Assembly (NCBI GenBank): GCA_031258055.1
Contig: JAIRNM010000064.1
Span: 1 to 8,035 of the forward strand
Direction of reading: 5' to 3'
Source of the DNA: Bifidobacteriaceae bacterium
GTDB taxonomy: Bacteria; Actinomycetota; Actinomycetes; Actinomycetales; WQXJ01
DNA length: 8,035 nt
Part shown: positions 1 through 6,908 of the stretch, piece by piece
Position numbering within the stretch: the first letter of the stretch is position 1
Layout: every line of letters begins with the position of its first letter
Translations under genes and position numbers: made by a program
Notes under the pieces: model-generated
What the model saw: only the letters and a program-made list of their open reading frames with translations
The model's database searches: none
What the model was told of the DNA's origin: nothing

Positions 1-942
1 CTCAACCAACCGCCCCAGGCGCCCTTCATCTAGCACCCGGGCGAAGGCAGGCAGGCCAGAAGCCACCACCGGCGCTCCCGCCGCCATCGCCTCCACCAGC
101 ACAATTCCGAACGACTCACCGCCTAATTGGGGCGCCACATAGACGGAGCAGCCCTTGAACAAGCCCGCTTTCTCTTCCTCGCTGATCGAACCGACCAACT
201 CCACCGCCGCTGCTGCTGGCCCTAGGTCGGCGACCGCTTCGGCGCCATCGCCCGAGCCTGCGACGACGAAGCGGACGCCCGGGTAAGCCGCTTGAACCTG
301 GCGGATCGCTCCCAGCGCGACTTTCAGGCCCTTGCGCGGCTCATCGACGCGGCCAAGGAAGGCGATCACAGGCCGTTCCTGGTTGCCCTGCCAGCGCTGA
401 TCGGCCTTGGCATGGGCGAAGTAGTCGACATGGACACCGTTGGGGATTATTACTGAGTCAGTGCCGTAGTGGTCCATGACCGTGCGCCGGGCGTCTTCGC
501 TCACGGCGATCGCCGCGATGATCTTCTCCATAGCGGCTCTAACCAGCGGATATGAAGCGCGCATAGCGCGCGAGGCGGTCTGGGAGGAATGAAACGTGAC
601 AACCAACGGACCTTGAGCGGCGAACAGCGCCAGCATTCCGAGGGAGGGGGCGGTGGGCTCATGGATGTGGAGAAGATCGAAAGCCCCATCCGCCAACCAG
701 CGCCGCGTCCGGCGTGCCGCCAACGGCCCAAAGGTCAGCCTCGCGACTGAGCCGTTGTAGTGAATCGGCACCGACCGGCCCGCCGCCACGACATATTCCG
801 GCAGCGGTGTTGCTTCTTCAGCGGGGGCTAACACGGACACTTCATGGCCGCGCCCAATCAACTCCCCGGCCAAGTCCCGGATATGGAACTGGACACCGCC
901 TGGCACATCGAAGGAATAGGGGCAGACCAATCCGATCTTCAT
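1..942 (-). CDS. pimA: Phosphatidyl-myo-inositol mannosyltransferase PimA (3' end beyond the window)
   Basis: PimA is a GT4-family (GT-B fold) enzyme that transfers mannose from GDP-mannose to phosphatidylinositol at the cytoplasmic face of the membrane, the first committed step of PIM synthesis. The window holds 314 codons with no stop; mycobacterial PimA is about 386 residues, so roughly 70 are missing. The protein starts MKIGLVCPYS and carries the Gly-rich loop PGGVQ at residues 14-18, His118 in TFHSS (same number as the key His of M. smegmatis PimA), the donor-site Arg198 and Lys204 in the FLGRVDEPRKG stretch, and the EX7E motif starting at Glu276 in ESFGIVLVE. The ATG overlaps the stop of the upstream acyltransferase gene as ATGA (942-939). 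A strong Shine-Dalgarno-like GAGGGGAG lies just upstream inside that gene. Identity rests on family motifs plus the conserved gene order. Confidence 0.95.
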   Translation of the reverse strand, partial: MKIGLVCPYSFDVPGGVQFHIRDLAGELIGRGHEVSVLAPAEEATPLPEYVVAAGRSVPIHYNGSVARLTFGPLAARRTRRWLADGAFDLLHIHEPTAPSLGMLALFAAQGPLVVTFHSSQTASRAMRASYPLVRAAMEKIIAAIAVSEDARRTVMDHYGTDSVIIPNGVHVDYFAHAKADQRWQGNQERPVIAFLGRVDEPRKGLKVALGAIRQVQAAYPGVRFVVAGSGDGAEAVADLGPAAAAVELVGSISEEEKAGLFKGCSVYVAPQLGGESFGIVLVEAMAAGAPVVASGLPAFARVLDEGRLGRLVE

Positions 943-1841
943 GCCGCTCCCCTCACTTGGGCCAAACGCTCAGGATCGAGGTCCTCGATGAAGACCTTTT
1001 GCAACATGTGCCAGTCGGCCGGATGTCGCCGGATGGCGCCTTCCAAGAAGGAAGCCCAAGCTTGGGTCATGACTTGAACCTGCTCGGTTCGGGACAGGCC
1101 CGCTGGCACCTCGATTCGGGACGAGAACTCCAGCCCATAACTCGCCTGTTCTCGGTACATCGCCGCCGCGTAAAGCGGGCGCACAGTCGCTAGAGCCAGC
1201 GCCGCCGGGCCCGGCGCCATCAAGGCTTTCCGGCCGAAGAAGTCCACTTCCACGCCGCTGTGACCAAGGTCGCGGTCAGCCAGCAGCGGGATCACCCAAG
1301 GTTCCGTTGTCCGGGTGACGGCCACCAGTTCGCGGAAGACCGGCCGTCCTTTGTCCAAGGCGATGATGTTCAGGCCGATCTTCCGGCGCATGGCCAGGAA
1401 ATCCTGGAAGACCACCTCCGGTTCCAAGTGCTCCGCCACAGTGGTGATGGGGCCCAGCGCCTTGGCGGCCCAAGCCCCGGCCAGGTCCCAGTTGCCCATG
1501 TGGGCTAGGGCCACTATGACCTGCGGGCGGGGGCCGAATTCGGCCCGAACTCGTTCTTCGTCCGCCAGACGAACCATCCGCGCGATCCGTTCCGGCTCCC
1601 AGTTAGCGAGTTGAAAAGCCTCACAGTAGTAACGCAGGTAGCGGCGCATCCCCTCCCGGGTGAGACGCCTCAACGCCGTTTGGTCCAGGTCGGGGCGGAC
1701 CCGCGCCAAGTTGGCGCTAAGCTGGCGCACGGCCTTTCCCCCGCGGGCGCTGGCTAGATCAGCCGCCAGGGCGAAGCCGACCCTGGCCAGGCCCTCGGGC
1801 AGCTTTGGCACCCAGCGCCAAGCCAGCGCCGTCAGGTTCAC
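939..1841 (-). CDS. patA: Phosphatidylinositol mannoside acyltransferase (PatA-like, LpxL/HtrB family)
   Basis: The product (300 residues) belongs to the lysophospholipid acyltransferase superfamily, LpxL/HtrB branch. In mycobacteria this gene, between pgsA1 and pimA, encodes PatA, which transfers palmitate from acyl-CoA to the mannose of PIM1/PIM2 at the membrane. The HX4D catalytic motif is seen as HMGNWD (His114, Asp119). Glu198 in GVEVDFFG matches the second conserved acidic residue of PatA. The C-terminal HPADWHML segment (273-280) is also typical. The frame stays open upstream to 2405, but that part lies over pgsA and is not family-like. The GTG at 1841 has a good GGAGGAG Shine-Dalgarno sequence and gives the family's usual length (about 304 in M. 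tuberculosis). It overlaps the pgsA stop as GTGA (1841-1838), and the gene's own stop overlaps the pimA ATG, so coupled translation is likely. Confidence 0.92.
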   Translation of the reverse strand: MNLTALAWRWVPKLPEGLARVGFALAADLASARGGKAVRQLSANLARVRPDLDQTALRRLTREGMRRYLRYYCEAFQLANWEPERIARMVRLADEERVRAEFGPRPQVIVALAHMGNWDLAGAWAAKALGPITTVAEHLEPEVVFQDFLAMRRKIGLNIIALDKGRPVFRELVAVTRTTEPWVIPLLADRDLGHSGVEVDFFGRKALMAPGPAALALATVRPLYAAAMYREQASYGLEFSSRIEVPAGLSRTEQVQVMTQAWASFLEGAIRRHPADWHMLQKVFIEDLDPERLAQVRGAA

Positions 1842-2461
1842 CGCTCCTCCGTCCCCCAGGCCGCCTTGGCCTGCTGATAGACCGCCGCCGCCCGTTGGCC
1901 GATCGTCACGAGCGAAGCCACCGCCAACAATCCCAGGGCCCCGGCCACCACCCACCAACTCAGACCCACCCCGGTGAGGAAAGCCGCTACCAGCGCCACG
2001 ATCAGGCGATCTGTCCGCTCCGCTATCCCAACTGAGGCTTTGAAGCCGAGCGCTTCGGCTTTGGCCCTGGCGTAAGGCACAATCGCTCCGGCCGCGAGCG
2101 CAGCGGTTCCCATGATCGCCCCGGGCCAGTGGCCCTGGAGCACCAGGAAGATGGTCAGGCCAGCGAAAATCGCGGCATCGGCCACTCGGTCGAGGGTTGA
2201 ATCGAGGAAGGCCCCCCATTTCGAGACCGTGCCAGCGGCGCGCGCCATGGTGCCGTCCAGCGCGTCGGTAGTCACCAGTACTCCCAGGATGACCGCGCCC
2301 TGCCAAAGGTAGCCGAGGGGGAAGAGGCTCAAAGCGACAGCGCATTGCAGTGCCACCCCAACCACTGTCACCGCATTCGCCCGAACGCCGTGTCTGACCA
2401 GCCACCTAGCCGGGCGGCCGAAGACCCGCTCTTCCAGCGGCTTGGAGTTGGCGCCTAGCAT
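1838..2461 (-). CDS. pgsA: Phosphatidylinositol phosphate synthase (CDP-alcohol phosphotransferase)
   Basis: This integral membrane enzyme joins CDP-diacylglycerol and inositol-1-phosphate to give phosphatidylinositol phosphate, the precursor of PI and of the PIMs. The protein is 207 residues (mycobacterial PgsA1 is about 217). The full CDP-alcohol phosphotransferase signature D-x2-D-G-x2-A-R-x8-G-x3-D-x3-D is present, with Asp66, Asp69, Asp87 and Asp91 as the metal and catalytic acids. The YARAKAEALG and VGIAERTDR segments (130-152) are characteristic of the PIP synthase subgroup. Several hydrophobic stretches (about 31-63, 96-126, 153-188) fit the expected membrane helices. The ATG at 2461 lies 10 bases after the HIT gene stop and has only a weak ribosome binding site (GGAATGAG). 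The open frame continues upstream to 2554, but that part lies within the HIT gene and is not conserved-looking. The symbol follows the mycobacterial name; the product is PIP synthase, not PG-phosphate synthase. Confidence 0.94.
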   Translation of the reverse strand: MLGANSKPLEERVFGRPARWLVRHGVRANAVTVVGVALQCAVALSLFPLGYLWQGAVILGVLVTTDALDGTMARAAGTVSKWGAFLDSTLDRVADAAIFAGLTIFLVLQGHWPGAIMGTAALAAGAIVPYARAKAEALGFKASVGIAERTDRLIVALVAAFLTGVGLSWWVVAGALGLLAVASLVTIGQRAAAVYQQAKAAWGTEER

Positions 2462-2471
2462 TGCGAACCGC

Positions 2472-3266
2472 TCATTCCAGGTCGCTCCAGGCCTGAGCGA
2501 GAACGGCGCGGGTTTCTCCCAGCAGTTCCGGCAACGCCCGCGAGCGCGCCACAATGGGGAAGAAATTGGAGTCTCCCGGCCAACGCGGCACTACATGTAA
2601 GTGCAGGTGGGCGGAGATGCCAGCGCCCGCCACCGCGCCTTGGTTGATACCCAGGTTGAAACCGCGCGGCCCTCTTGCCGCGCCCAGCGCCTTGATGGCC
2701 TGGCGCCCGAACTCCATCAGCTCGCCCGCTTCCCCAGCCGTCAAGTCGGTCAGGTCCGCGACATGGCGGTAGGGGCAGATCAGTAGATGGCCCGGGTTGT
2801 AAGGGAAAAGGTTGAGCAATGCATAAACGTTGGCGCCTCGGGCCACGATTAGGCTATCCTCGTCGCCGCGGGCGGGAGCTTGGCAGAACGGACAGTCGGC
2901 GGCGCCCTCCGGCCGGTCCGAGCCTTGCACGTAGGCGGCCCGGTGCGGCACCCAAAGCCGGTCAAACCCGTCCGGCACTCCGGCCAGCGCCTCCCCACCC
3001 TCAACTGCCTCGCCACCGTGCAACCAGGGGTCGCCCGATGCCGTCGCCTCAACCCCCGCCGCACGATCCGGCCCGGGCGATTGGTCGGGGACCGTCGCTC
3101 GGCCCAGCCCGGGCGATTGGCCCAGCGCCGCCGAATGGTCCGGTTGGGAGGTCTGCCCTGGCCGCGAAAATTGACCCAGGGCTGGCCGTTGGACCGAGTC
3201 GGCCGGTTGTTCTTGGCCTGGCGGTTGGCCTAGCTCCGGCGCTCTGGCCGGTTCAGGTTCAGTCAT
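2472..3266 (-). CDS. HIT-family nucleotide hydrolase/phosphorylase (Ap4A phosphorylase-like) with long N-terminal extension
   Basis: This histidine-triad protein resembles the Rv2613c type, described in M. tuberculosis as an Ap4A phosphorylase. The C-terminal domain (about residues 101-264) starts with FDRLWVPHR, has a CPFC pair (125-128, a likely zinc ligand pair), [13 protein letters not shown] (150-162) and the catalytic triad HLHLHVV (His220, 222, 224). Residues 1-100 are low in complexity, rich in Pro, Gly, Gln and Ala, and probably disordered; the mycobacterial protein has only about 30 residues before the equivalent RLW. The ATG at 3266 overlaps the thrS stop by 8 bases and has no clear ribosome binding site, suggesting reinitiation after thrS. 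A GTG at 2978 has a purine-rich GGGGAGG upstream and would give a compact 168-residue HIT protein. I keep the long form because the intervening frame is open and the operon is otherwise gap-free. Confidence 0.88.
   Translation of the reverse strand: MTEPEPARAPELGQPPGQEQPADSVQRPALGQFSRPGQTSQPDHSAALGQSPGLGRATVPDQSPGPDRAAGVEATASGDPWLHGGEAVEGGEALAGVPDGFDRLWVPHRAAYVQGSDRPEGAADCPFCQAPARGDEDSLIVARGANVYALLNLFPYNPGHLLICPYRHVADLTDLTAGEAGELMEFGRQAIKALGAARGPRGFNLGINQGAVAGAGISAHLHLHVVPRWPGDSNFFPIVARSRALPELLGETRAVLAQAWSDLE
3071..3120 (-). repeat. In-frame 14-bp direct repeat in the HIT gene extension
   Basis: The 14-mer GCCCGGGCGATTGG (plus strand) occurs at 3071-3084 and again at 3107-3120, exactly 36 bases (12 codons) apart. 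It encodes a repeated QSPG-containing segment (about residues 50-53 and 62-65) in the low-complexity N-terminal part. Looser copies of the Gly-Gln / Pro-Gly pattern extend through residues 10-70. This looks like expansion by slippage or unequal recombination. Confidence 0.75.
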
Positions 3267-5229
3267 TGTCGCGCCGTTCGATTGTGGCCACGATCCGCTC
3301 AATGGCGTCATCCACCGGAATGCCGTTGTCTTGGGAGCCGTCGCGTAACCGGAATGAGACGGAGGCTTGGGCGGCATCGGCCGCTCCGGCGATCAAAACG
3401 AACGGGATCTTCTCCTTCGCGGCCGTCCGGATTTTCTTGCCGAAGCGGTCGTCACTGCGATCCAGGTCAACGCGGACGCCGCGCTCCCGCAGACGCTGGA
3501 CGATGTCTCCCAGGTAAGGCGCGAATTCGTCCGCCACGGGAATCGCGCGGGCTTGAATGGGTGCCAGCCAAGTGGGGAAAGCCCCGGCGTAATGCTCCGT
3601 CAAGATGGCGAAGAAACGCTCAATTGAGCCGAACAGGGCGCGGTGGATCATGACCGGCGTTTGGCGGGAGCCGTCGGCGGCGGTGTACTCCAAGCCGAAA
3701 CGGCCGGGCATGTTGAAGTCAAGCTGGATAGTTGACATCTGCCAGGTCCGGCCAATCGCGTCCCGCGCCTGGACCGAAATCTTGGGTCCGTAGAAGGCGG
3801 CGCCAGCCGGATCTGGCCTCAGTTCCAAGCCGGAAGCGAGTCCGACCTCCTCAAGGGTGCGGGTGGCCTCCCGCCAGACCTCATCCGAGCCGACATACTT
3901 CGTCGGGTCCTTGGTGCTTAGCTCCAGATAGAAATCGTTGAGGCCGTAATCCCCCAAGAGGTCAATGACAAAGCCCAGCAAAGACGCCAACTCATCACGG
4001 AGCTGATCCCTCGTGCAGTAGATGTGGGCGTCATCTTGGGTGAAACCGCGAGCGCGCGTCAAACCGTGGACAACGCCTGACTTCTCATAGCGGTAGACGG
4101 TGCCGAACTCGAACAACCGCAACGGCAGTTCCCTGTATGACCGTCCCCTGGCCGCGAAAACCAGATTGTGCATGGGGCAGTTCATGGGCTTTAGGTAATA
4201 GTCCTGGCCCGGATGCTTAATGTGGCCGTCAGCGGCGATCTCCTGATCGACGCGCATGGGAGGGTACATTGAGTCGGCATACCAGTCCAGGTGGCCCGAG
4301 ACCTCATACAGCTTCGCCTTGGTGATATGGGGGGTGTAGACGAAGTCGTAATCCGCGTCGATGTGGCGGCGGCGCGAGTATTCCTCCATCTCCTGACGGA
4401 TGATGGCCCCCTTCGGGTGGAATACGGCCAAACCCGACCCGATCTCCTCCGGGAAGGAAAAGAGGTCCAGCTCCGCGCCTAGTTTGCGGTGGTCACGGCG
4501 TTCCGCCTCCGCCAGCCGCTCGGTGTACTCCTTCAGTTCCGCCGCGCTGGGCCAGGCGGTGCCGTAAATCCTTTGAAGCTGTGGGTTGTGTTCATTGCCC
4601 CGCCAATACGCGGCGGCTGAGCGCATCAGCTTGAAGACGCCCTTCTTGATCAGCTTGGTGCTAGGAATGTGCGGACCCCGGCACAGGTCTTTCCAGGCGG
4701 TGGCTCCGTCCCGGGTCAAGTTGTCGTAGATGGTCAACTCACCGCCGCCGACTTCAACGTTGGCGCCTTCGCCAGCGCTGTCTGCCTGCGATTTCAGTCC
4801 AATCAACTCAAGTTTGTAAGGCTCGGCGGCTAGTTCCTGCCTGGCTTCCTCCTCGCTGACAACCCGACGGCGGAAGGTTTGGCCCTGAGCGGCCAACCTG
4901 GTCATTACCTTCTCGAGTTGCCTGAGTTGATCCGGCGTGAATGGTTCAGCGACGTCGAAGTCATAATAGAAGCCGTCTTGGATGGGCGGCCCAATCCCCA
5001 GCTTGGCTGCCGGGTTGACCTCTTGAACGGCTTGGGCGAGCAGATGTGCGACCGAATGACGCAACACCATCAGGCCGTCCGGGTCTTCAAGGGTGACCGG
5101 TTCAACGGTGGCGCCTTCCGGCACCGGCTGATCCAGGTCCGTCAGTTCGCCGTCAACCCTTATAACGACGACTCCATCACGGTCCGCGAATAGTTCAGCG
5201 CCCGTCTTGAGCCCCTCGCCACTGGACAC
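3259..5229 (-). CDS. thrS: Threonine-tRNA ligase
   Basis: ThrRS, a cytoplasmic class II synthetase, charges tRNA-Thr. The 656 residues carry the complete bacterial domain set: an N-terminal TGS-like domain (about 1-50); the N2 editing domain with HSVAH (His58, His62) and the Cys183/His187 pair in CRGPH; the catalytic core with zinc ligands Cys351 (NCPMH), His402 (DDAHIYC) and His529; motif 2 around [15 protein letters not shown] (371-385); motif 3 at [11 protein letters not shown] (529-539); and the anticodon-binding domain (about 557-650). The start is a GTG with a well-placed GAGGGA five to six bases upstream. No ATG gives a better length. It is the first gene of the compact minus-strand operon and its stop lies inside the HIT gene's start. 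A long structured leader precedes it, which suggests regulation at the RNA level. Confidence 0.97.
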   Translation of the reverse strand: MSSGEGLKTGAELFADRDGVVVIRVDGELTDLDQPVPEGATVEPVTLEDPDGLMVLRHSVAHLLAQAVQEVNPAAKLGIGPPIQDGFYYDFDVAEPFTPDQLRQLEKVMTRLAAQGQTFRRRVVSEEEARQELAAEPYKLELIGLKSQADSAGEGANVEVGGGELTIYDNLTRDGATAWKDLCRGPHIPSTKLIKKGVFKLMRSAAAYWRGNEHNPQLQRIYGTAWPSAAELKEYTERLAEAERRDHRKLGAELDLFSFPEEIGSGLAVFHPKGAIIRQEMEEYSRRRHIDADYDFVYTPHITKAKLYEVSGHLDWYADSMYPPMRVDQEIAADGHIKHPGQDYYLKPMNCPMHNLVFAARGRSYRELPLRLFEFGTVYRYEKSGVVHGLTRARGFTQDDAHIYCTRDQLRDELASLLGFVIDLLGDYGLNDFYLELSTKDPTKYVGSDEVWREATRTLEEVGLASGLELRPDPAGAAFYGPKISVQARDAIGRTWQMSTIQLDFNMPGRFGLEYTAADGSRQTPVMIHRALFGSIERFFAILTEHYAGAFPTWLAPIQARAIPVADEFAPYLGDIVQRLRERGVRVDLDRSDDRFGKKIRTAAKEKIPFVLIAGAADAAQASVSFRLRDGSQDNGIPVDDAIERIVATIERRDND

Positions 5230-5238
5230 TCGGTTCCC

Positions 5239-5280
5239 TCATTTCGACTCTGTTAGCTTGGTTGTGCCTTGTCGAAACGA
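5239..5280 (-). promoter_or_regulatory. Hairpin abutting the thrS Shine-Dalgarno sequence
   Basis: In the thrS-sense RNA, UCGUUUCGAC (5280-5271) pairs with GUCGAAAUGA (5248-5239) over all 10 positions, with one G-U wobble and a 22-nt loop. On the opposite strand that wobble would be an A-C mismatch, which favours a role in the thrS transcript. The last base of the 3' arm is the first base of the AGGGA Shine-Dalgarno element, nine bases before the GTG. Folding could limit ribosome access. The function is inferred. Confidence 0.55.
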
Positions 5281-5318
5281 GCCTACCCCGGACCACCGAC
5301 ACCCAAACCTCAGCCCTG

Positions 5319-5330
5319 CGCGGTTCCCAC
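5319..5330 (-). promoter_or_regulatory. Imperfect T-box-like core in the thrS leader
   Basis: The minus strand reads GTGGGAACCGCG. The T-box antiterminator/antisequestor core is (G)UGGNACCGCG, so this is a match with one extra base in the bulge. The octamer GGGAACCG recurs at 5238-5231, directly over the thrS ribosome binding region. T-box leaders upstream of thrS are well known in Firmicutes; in Actinobacteria the well-known ones precede ileS and act on translation. The extra base and the lack of an obvious pairing partner make this tentative. Confidence 0.25.
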
Positions 5331-5392
5331 TCCACCCACCCCTGCTCGACGCGCGATGGGCCCGCTCTAGGCGCGTCCGCTAGGGCCGGGAG

Positions 5393-5469
5393 GACCGGCT
5401 GTCCGGGTGCGGCCACACCTCGGTCGCCCCTCCGAGATGTGCCCCTTGGTGCACTCCGGACAGCCGGTC
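5393..5469 (-). promoter_or_regulatory. Long two-tier hairpin in the thrS leader RNA
   Basis: A perfect 14-bp inverted repeat (5393-5406 with 5456-5469) continues through a one-base bulge at 5455 into four more pairs (5407-5410 with 5451-5454). After an asymmetric internal loop comes a 10-bp stem (5414-5423 with 5432-5441) closed by an 8-nt loop. The inner stem is fully paired only in minus-strand RNA, where one pair is U-G; on the plus strand it is a C-A mismatch. So the structured molecule is most likely the thrS leader transcript. The 5' side of the internal loop reads ACCAAGGGG and contains a threonine codon (ACC, 5450-5448). It could be a Stem I-like element or a protein-binding operator. 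Confidence 0.6.
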
Positions 5470-5541
5470 GTTTACGACAGCGCCGGTCCCCTTGACGCTG
5501 CCAGCTTTCGAGTTCTTGACGTTTAGCCGGTACGCACCCGT

Positions 5542-5595
5542 TCAATAACTCCTGGGCCTCACAACGGAATCCACCGGTGTTAGCAAAGTTATTGA
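5542..5595. repeat. 8-bp inverted repeat upstream of the thrS leader hairpins
   Basis: TCAATAAC (5542-5549) and GTTATTGA (5588-5595) are perfect inverted copies separated by 38 bases that include the palindrome CACCGGTG (complement read). It could be part of the leader RNA or a DNA operator. Nothing in the sequence decides between these. Confidence 0.35.
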
Positions 5596-5655
5596 CAACG
5601 CCTGCGCTTACCTTTGGGCGCCGGCTAGAGCCGTCAATTCTCTAAGCGTTAGTAG

Positions 5656-5682
5656 AACATAGCACAAGACTGTAGGCGGCAA
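5656..5682 (-). promoter_or_regulatory. Possible thrS promoter
   Basis: The minus strand has TATGTT (5661-5656) preceded by TGC, an extended -10 pattern. TTGCCG lies at 5682-5677 with a short 15-base spacer. Initiation here would give a leader of about 420 nt ahead of thrS. An alternative weak pair lies near 5540-5515 (TATTGA and TAAACG), which would start the RNA just before the long hairpin. Neither is strong. Confidence 0.22.
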
Positions 5683-5778
5683 CACCGAGAGAATTCGTTC
5701 CCACGCCCGAGCCATATTGTTTCGATATTATCTGATGGTTCAGCCTAACCGTTCCACTATTCTTTGGCAGGTTTATTG

Positions 5779-5801
5779 CGGGTTCGTGCCGCCCGAACCC
5801 G
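5779..5801 (-). terminator. Hairpin terminator candidate after the IS630-like gene
   Basis: A perfect 8-bp stem CGGGTTCG / CGAACCCG (5779-5786 with 5794-5801) with a 7-base loop starts 28 bases past the stop of the IS630-like gene. No T-run follows, only CAATAAACC, so it would be a tail-less terminator of the kind proposed for Actinobacteria. It would separate that gene from thrS. Confidence 0.45.
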
Positions 5802-5828
5802 TTATCCGTTAGCGTCAATTCACCGGAC

Positions 5829-6908
5829 CTATTTGACCCAGCTCGACAAGCTGTCACTTTCGACCCCGCCTGCCCGGCTGGCGGGCGCGGACTCATCCAA
5901 CAGCCGGACGTAATCGAGTTCCCCGCCGCGCCCCTGGGTGCCTTGGTCCAACCTGGAAACCACTTCCGCTATTCCGGTCCAAGTCCCCGGCGTAACGGCA
6001 GCGTGGACACTTAAACGCGGAATGCTGCTTGGCCAACCGGCGAGCGCTTCGCGCACCACATCGTTAAGCCGGTCAACGATTAGATGGAGCGAGCCAGATG
6101 GGGAAGACGCGGCTAGGCGGCGCAAGAAGTTGGCCAGTTCCCCGCTGCCCTGGAAAGAGTCGGACGACGCTCTCCGAGCCAGGCTTCGCCTCTGCCCGGC
6201 CGCCCTTTCTTGCGGCGTTTTCGCTGGTGAAAGCTTCATTCCCACCGCGTCGATATAGTCGGAAGCTGTCCAGCTGCTTGCTTGGTTGCCCACGCCCGGC
6301 CCGGCCCAACCGTCGGGTGACTCGGACAACGGAACTGAGCCCACGGGATCGGACAAGGCGTGTGCCTTTGACGGCGCACCCGGTAGCGCCAACGCGACCG
6401 CTCTCAGGCCGCGGTCCAGGTAGAGCCCAATCACTTCGACAGCGCCGACCTCCAACGGCGGCTCGGTCCGAAGCCGGAAAGAACCACCCGGCACGGGCCA
6501 GAGGCCGTATTCCGACCAGATTCCGGCAACGCGCGCGTTCGATATACCCAAGTGGTATGCCAAGGCCCGGGTCGACCAGCGGTTGATTCCCCGGTTTTCC
6601 GGTGGGGCCTTGAGCGTTTCCTCTATCACCCGGGTCCGATCAATACGACGCGGGCGTCCGGGCCGTTGTCGGTCCGCCAATCCCGCCAAACCGGATTTGG
6701 CATAGCGCGTGCGCCATTGTTTGACGGTGTTCACGGAGCTATTCAACTGCGCGGCTATCCGGCTGTTAGCCGTGCCGTCAGCGGCTAGGAGAATAATTCT
6801 GGCCCGGCGGATCAGACCCGGCCGCGCCGTTTTGGATTGGACCATTTCTTCGAGGACCGCGCGGTCACCACTGCGCAATTCGAGTGCAGCGGCGCATTTG
6901 TTCGCCAT
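5829..6908 (-). CDS. IS630-family transposase-derived protein, catalytic site degenerate
   Basis: The first 170 or so residues of this 359-residue frame match the IS630 family layout. A helix-turn-helix region (IRRARIILLAADGTANSRIA onward, about 33-80) ends in GLAGLADRQRPGRPRR. A second winged-helix part follows with WSTRALAYHLGIS (111-123) and IWSEYGLWPVP (130-140), then FRLRTEP and VIGLYLD. In active members the next strand carries the first catalytic acid in a VDEKSQ motif; here it reads ALPGAPSK (174-181), with no acid. About 70 atypical residues follow. The match then resumes with FLRRL (261-265), LHLIVD (274-279, second acid Asp279 kept) and W310-x4-E315 (third acid kept). The usual C-terminal tail is absent. 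The ATG at 6908 is preferred to the TTG just before it; the ribosome binding site (GAAAGAAG) is moderate. It may be a DNA-binding protein derived from a transposase, or a relic not yet interrupted. Confidence 0.75.
   Translation of the reverse strand: MANKCAAALELRSGDRAVLEEMVQSKTARPGLIRRARIILLAADGTANSRIAAQLNSSVNTVKQWRTRYAKSGLAGLADRQRPGRPRRIDRTRVIEETLKAPPENRGINRWSTRALAYHLGISNARVAGIWSEYGLWPVPGGSFRLRTEPPLEVGAVEVIGLYLDRGLRAVALALPGAPSKAHALSDPVGSVPLSESPDGWAGPGVGNQASSWTASDYIDAVGMKLSPAKTPQERAAGQRRSLARRASSDSFQGSGELANFLRRLAASSPSGSLHLIVDRLNDVVREALAGWPSSIPRLSVHAAVTPGTWTGIAEVVSRLDQGTQGRGGELDYVRLLDESAPASRAGGVESDSLSSWVK

Larger units (their letters stand above)
5230..5828 (-). other. 599-base non-coding region: long thrS leader plus upstream gene's terminator
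   Basis: I find no convincing gene here on either strand. Read in the thrS direction it contains, in order: a hairpin past the IS630-like gene (5801-5779), a possible promoter (5682-5656), an inverted repeat (5595-5542), a long branched hairpin (5469-5393), a T-box-like sequence (5330-5319) and a hairpin touching the thrS Shine-Dalgarno sequence (5280-5239). The concentration of stems in front of an aminoacyl-tRNA synthetase gene suggests a regulatory leader RNA, but its class is not established. Confidence 0.6.

Noticed and set aside
714..1193. Plus-strand 159-codon frame opposite pimA and patA
   Set aside because: Antisense shadow of two clearly identified genes; Arg/Pro/Ser-rich with no family features.
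1842..2405. Upstream extension of the patA-like frame to 2405
   Set aside because: It lies entirely over the well-supported pgsA gene, looks unlike any acyltransferase, and the GTG at 1841 has a good ribosome binding site and gives normal length.
5195..5545. Minus-strand 116-codon open frame overlapping the thrS start and leader
   Set aside because: Arg/Gly-rich composition typical of a chance frame in GC-rich DNA, no ribosome binding site, and it covers the leader stems. It is not rich in threonine, so it is not an attenuator leader peptide.
5592..5597. Perfect TTGACA on the plus strand
   Set aside because: No -10 element at a proper distance and no plus-strand gene downstream.
5779..5801. 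CGGGTTCG...CGAACCCG as a tRNA T-arm
   Set aside because: No matching acceptor, D or anticodon arms nearby. The position 28 bases after a stop codon fits a terminator better.
5642..5896. Minus-strand 84-codon frame overlapping the end of the IS630-like gene
   Set aside because: It starts inside that gene in another frame, contains the terminator hairpin and matches nothing I recognise.
5829..6908. Complete active IS630 insertion sequence
   Set aside because: The first catalytic acid is missing and no terminal inverted repeats or target duplications are visible on either side.
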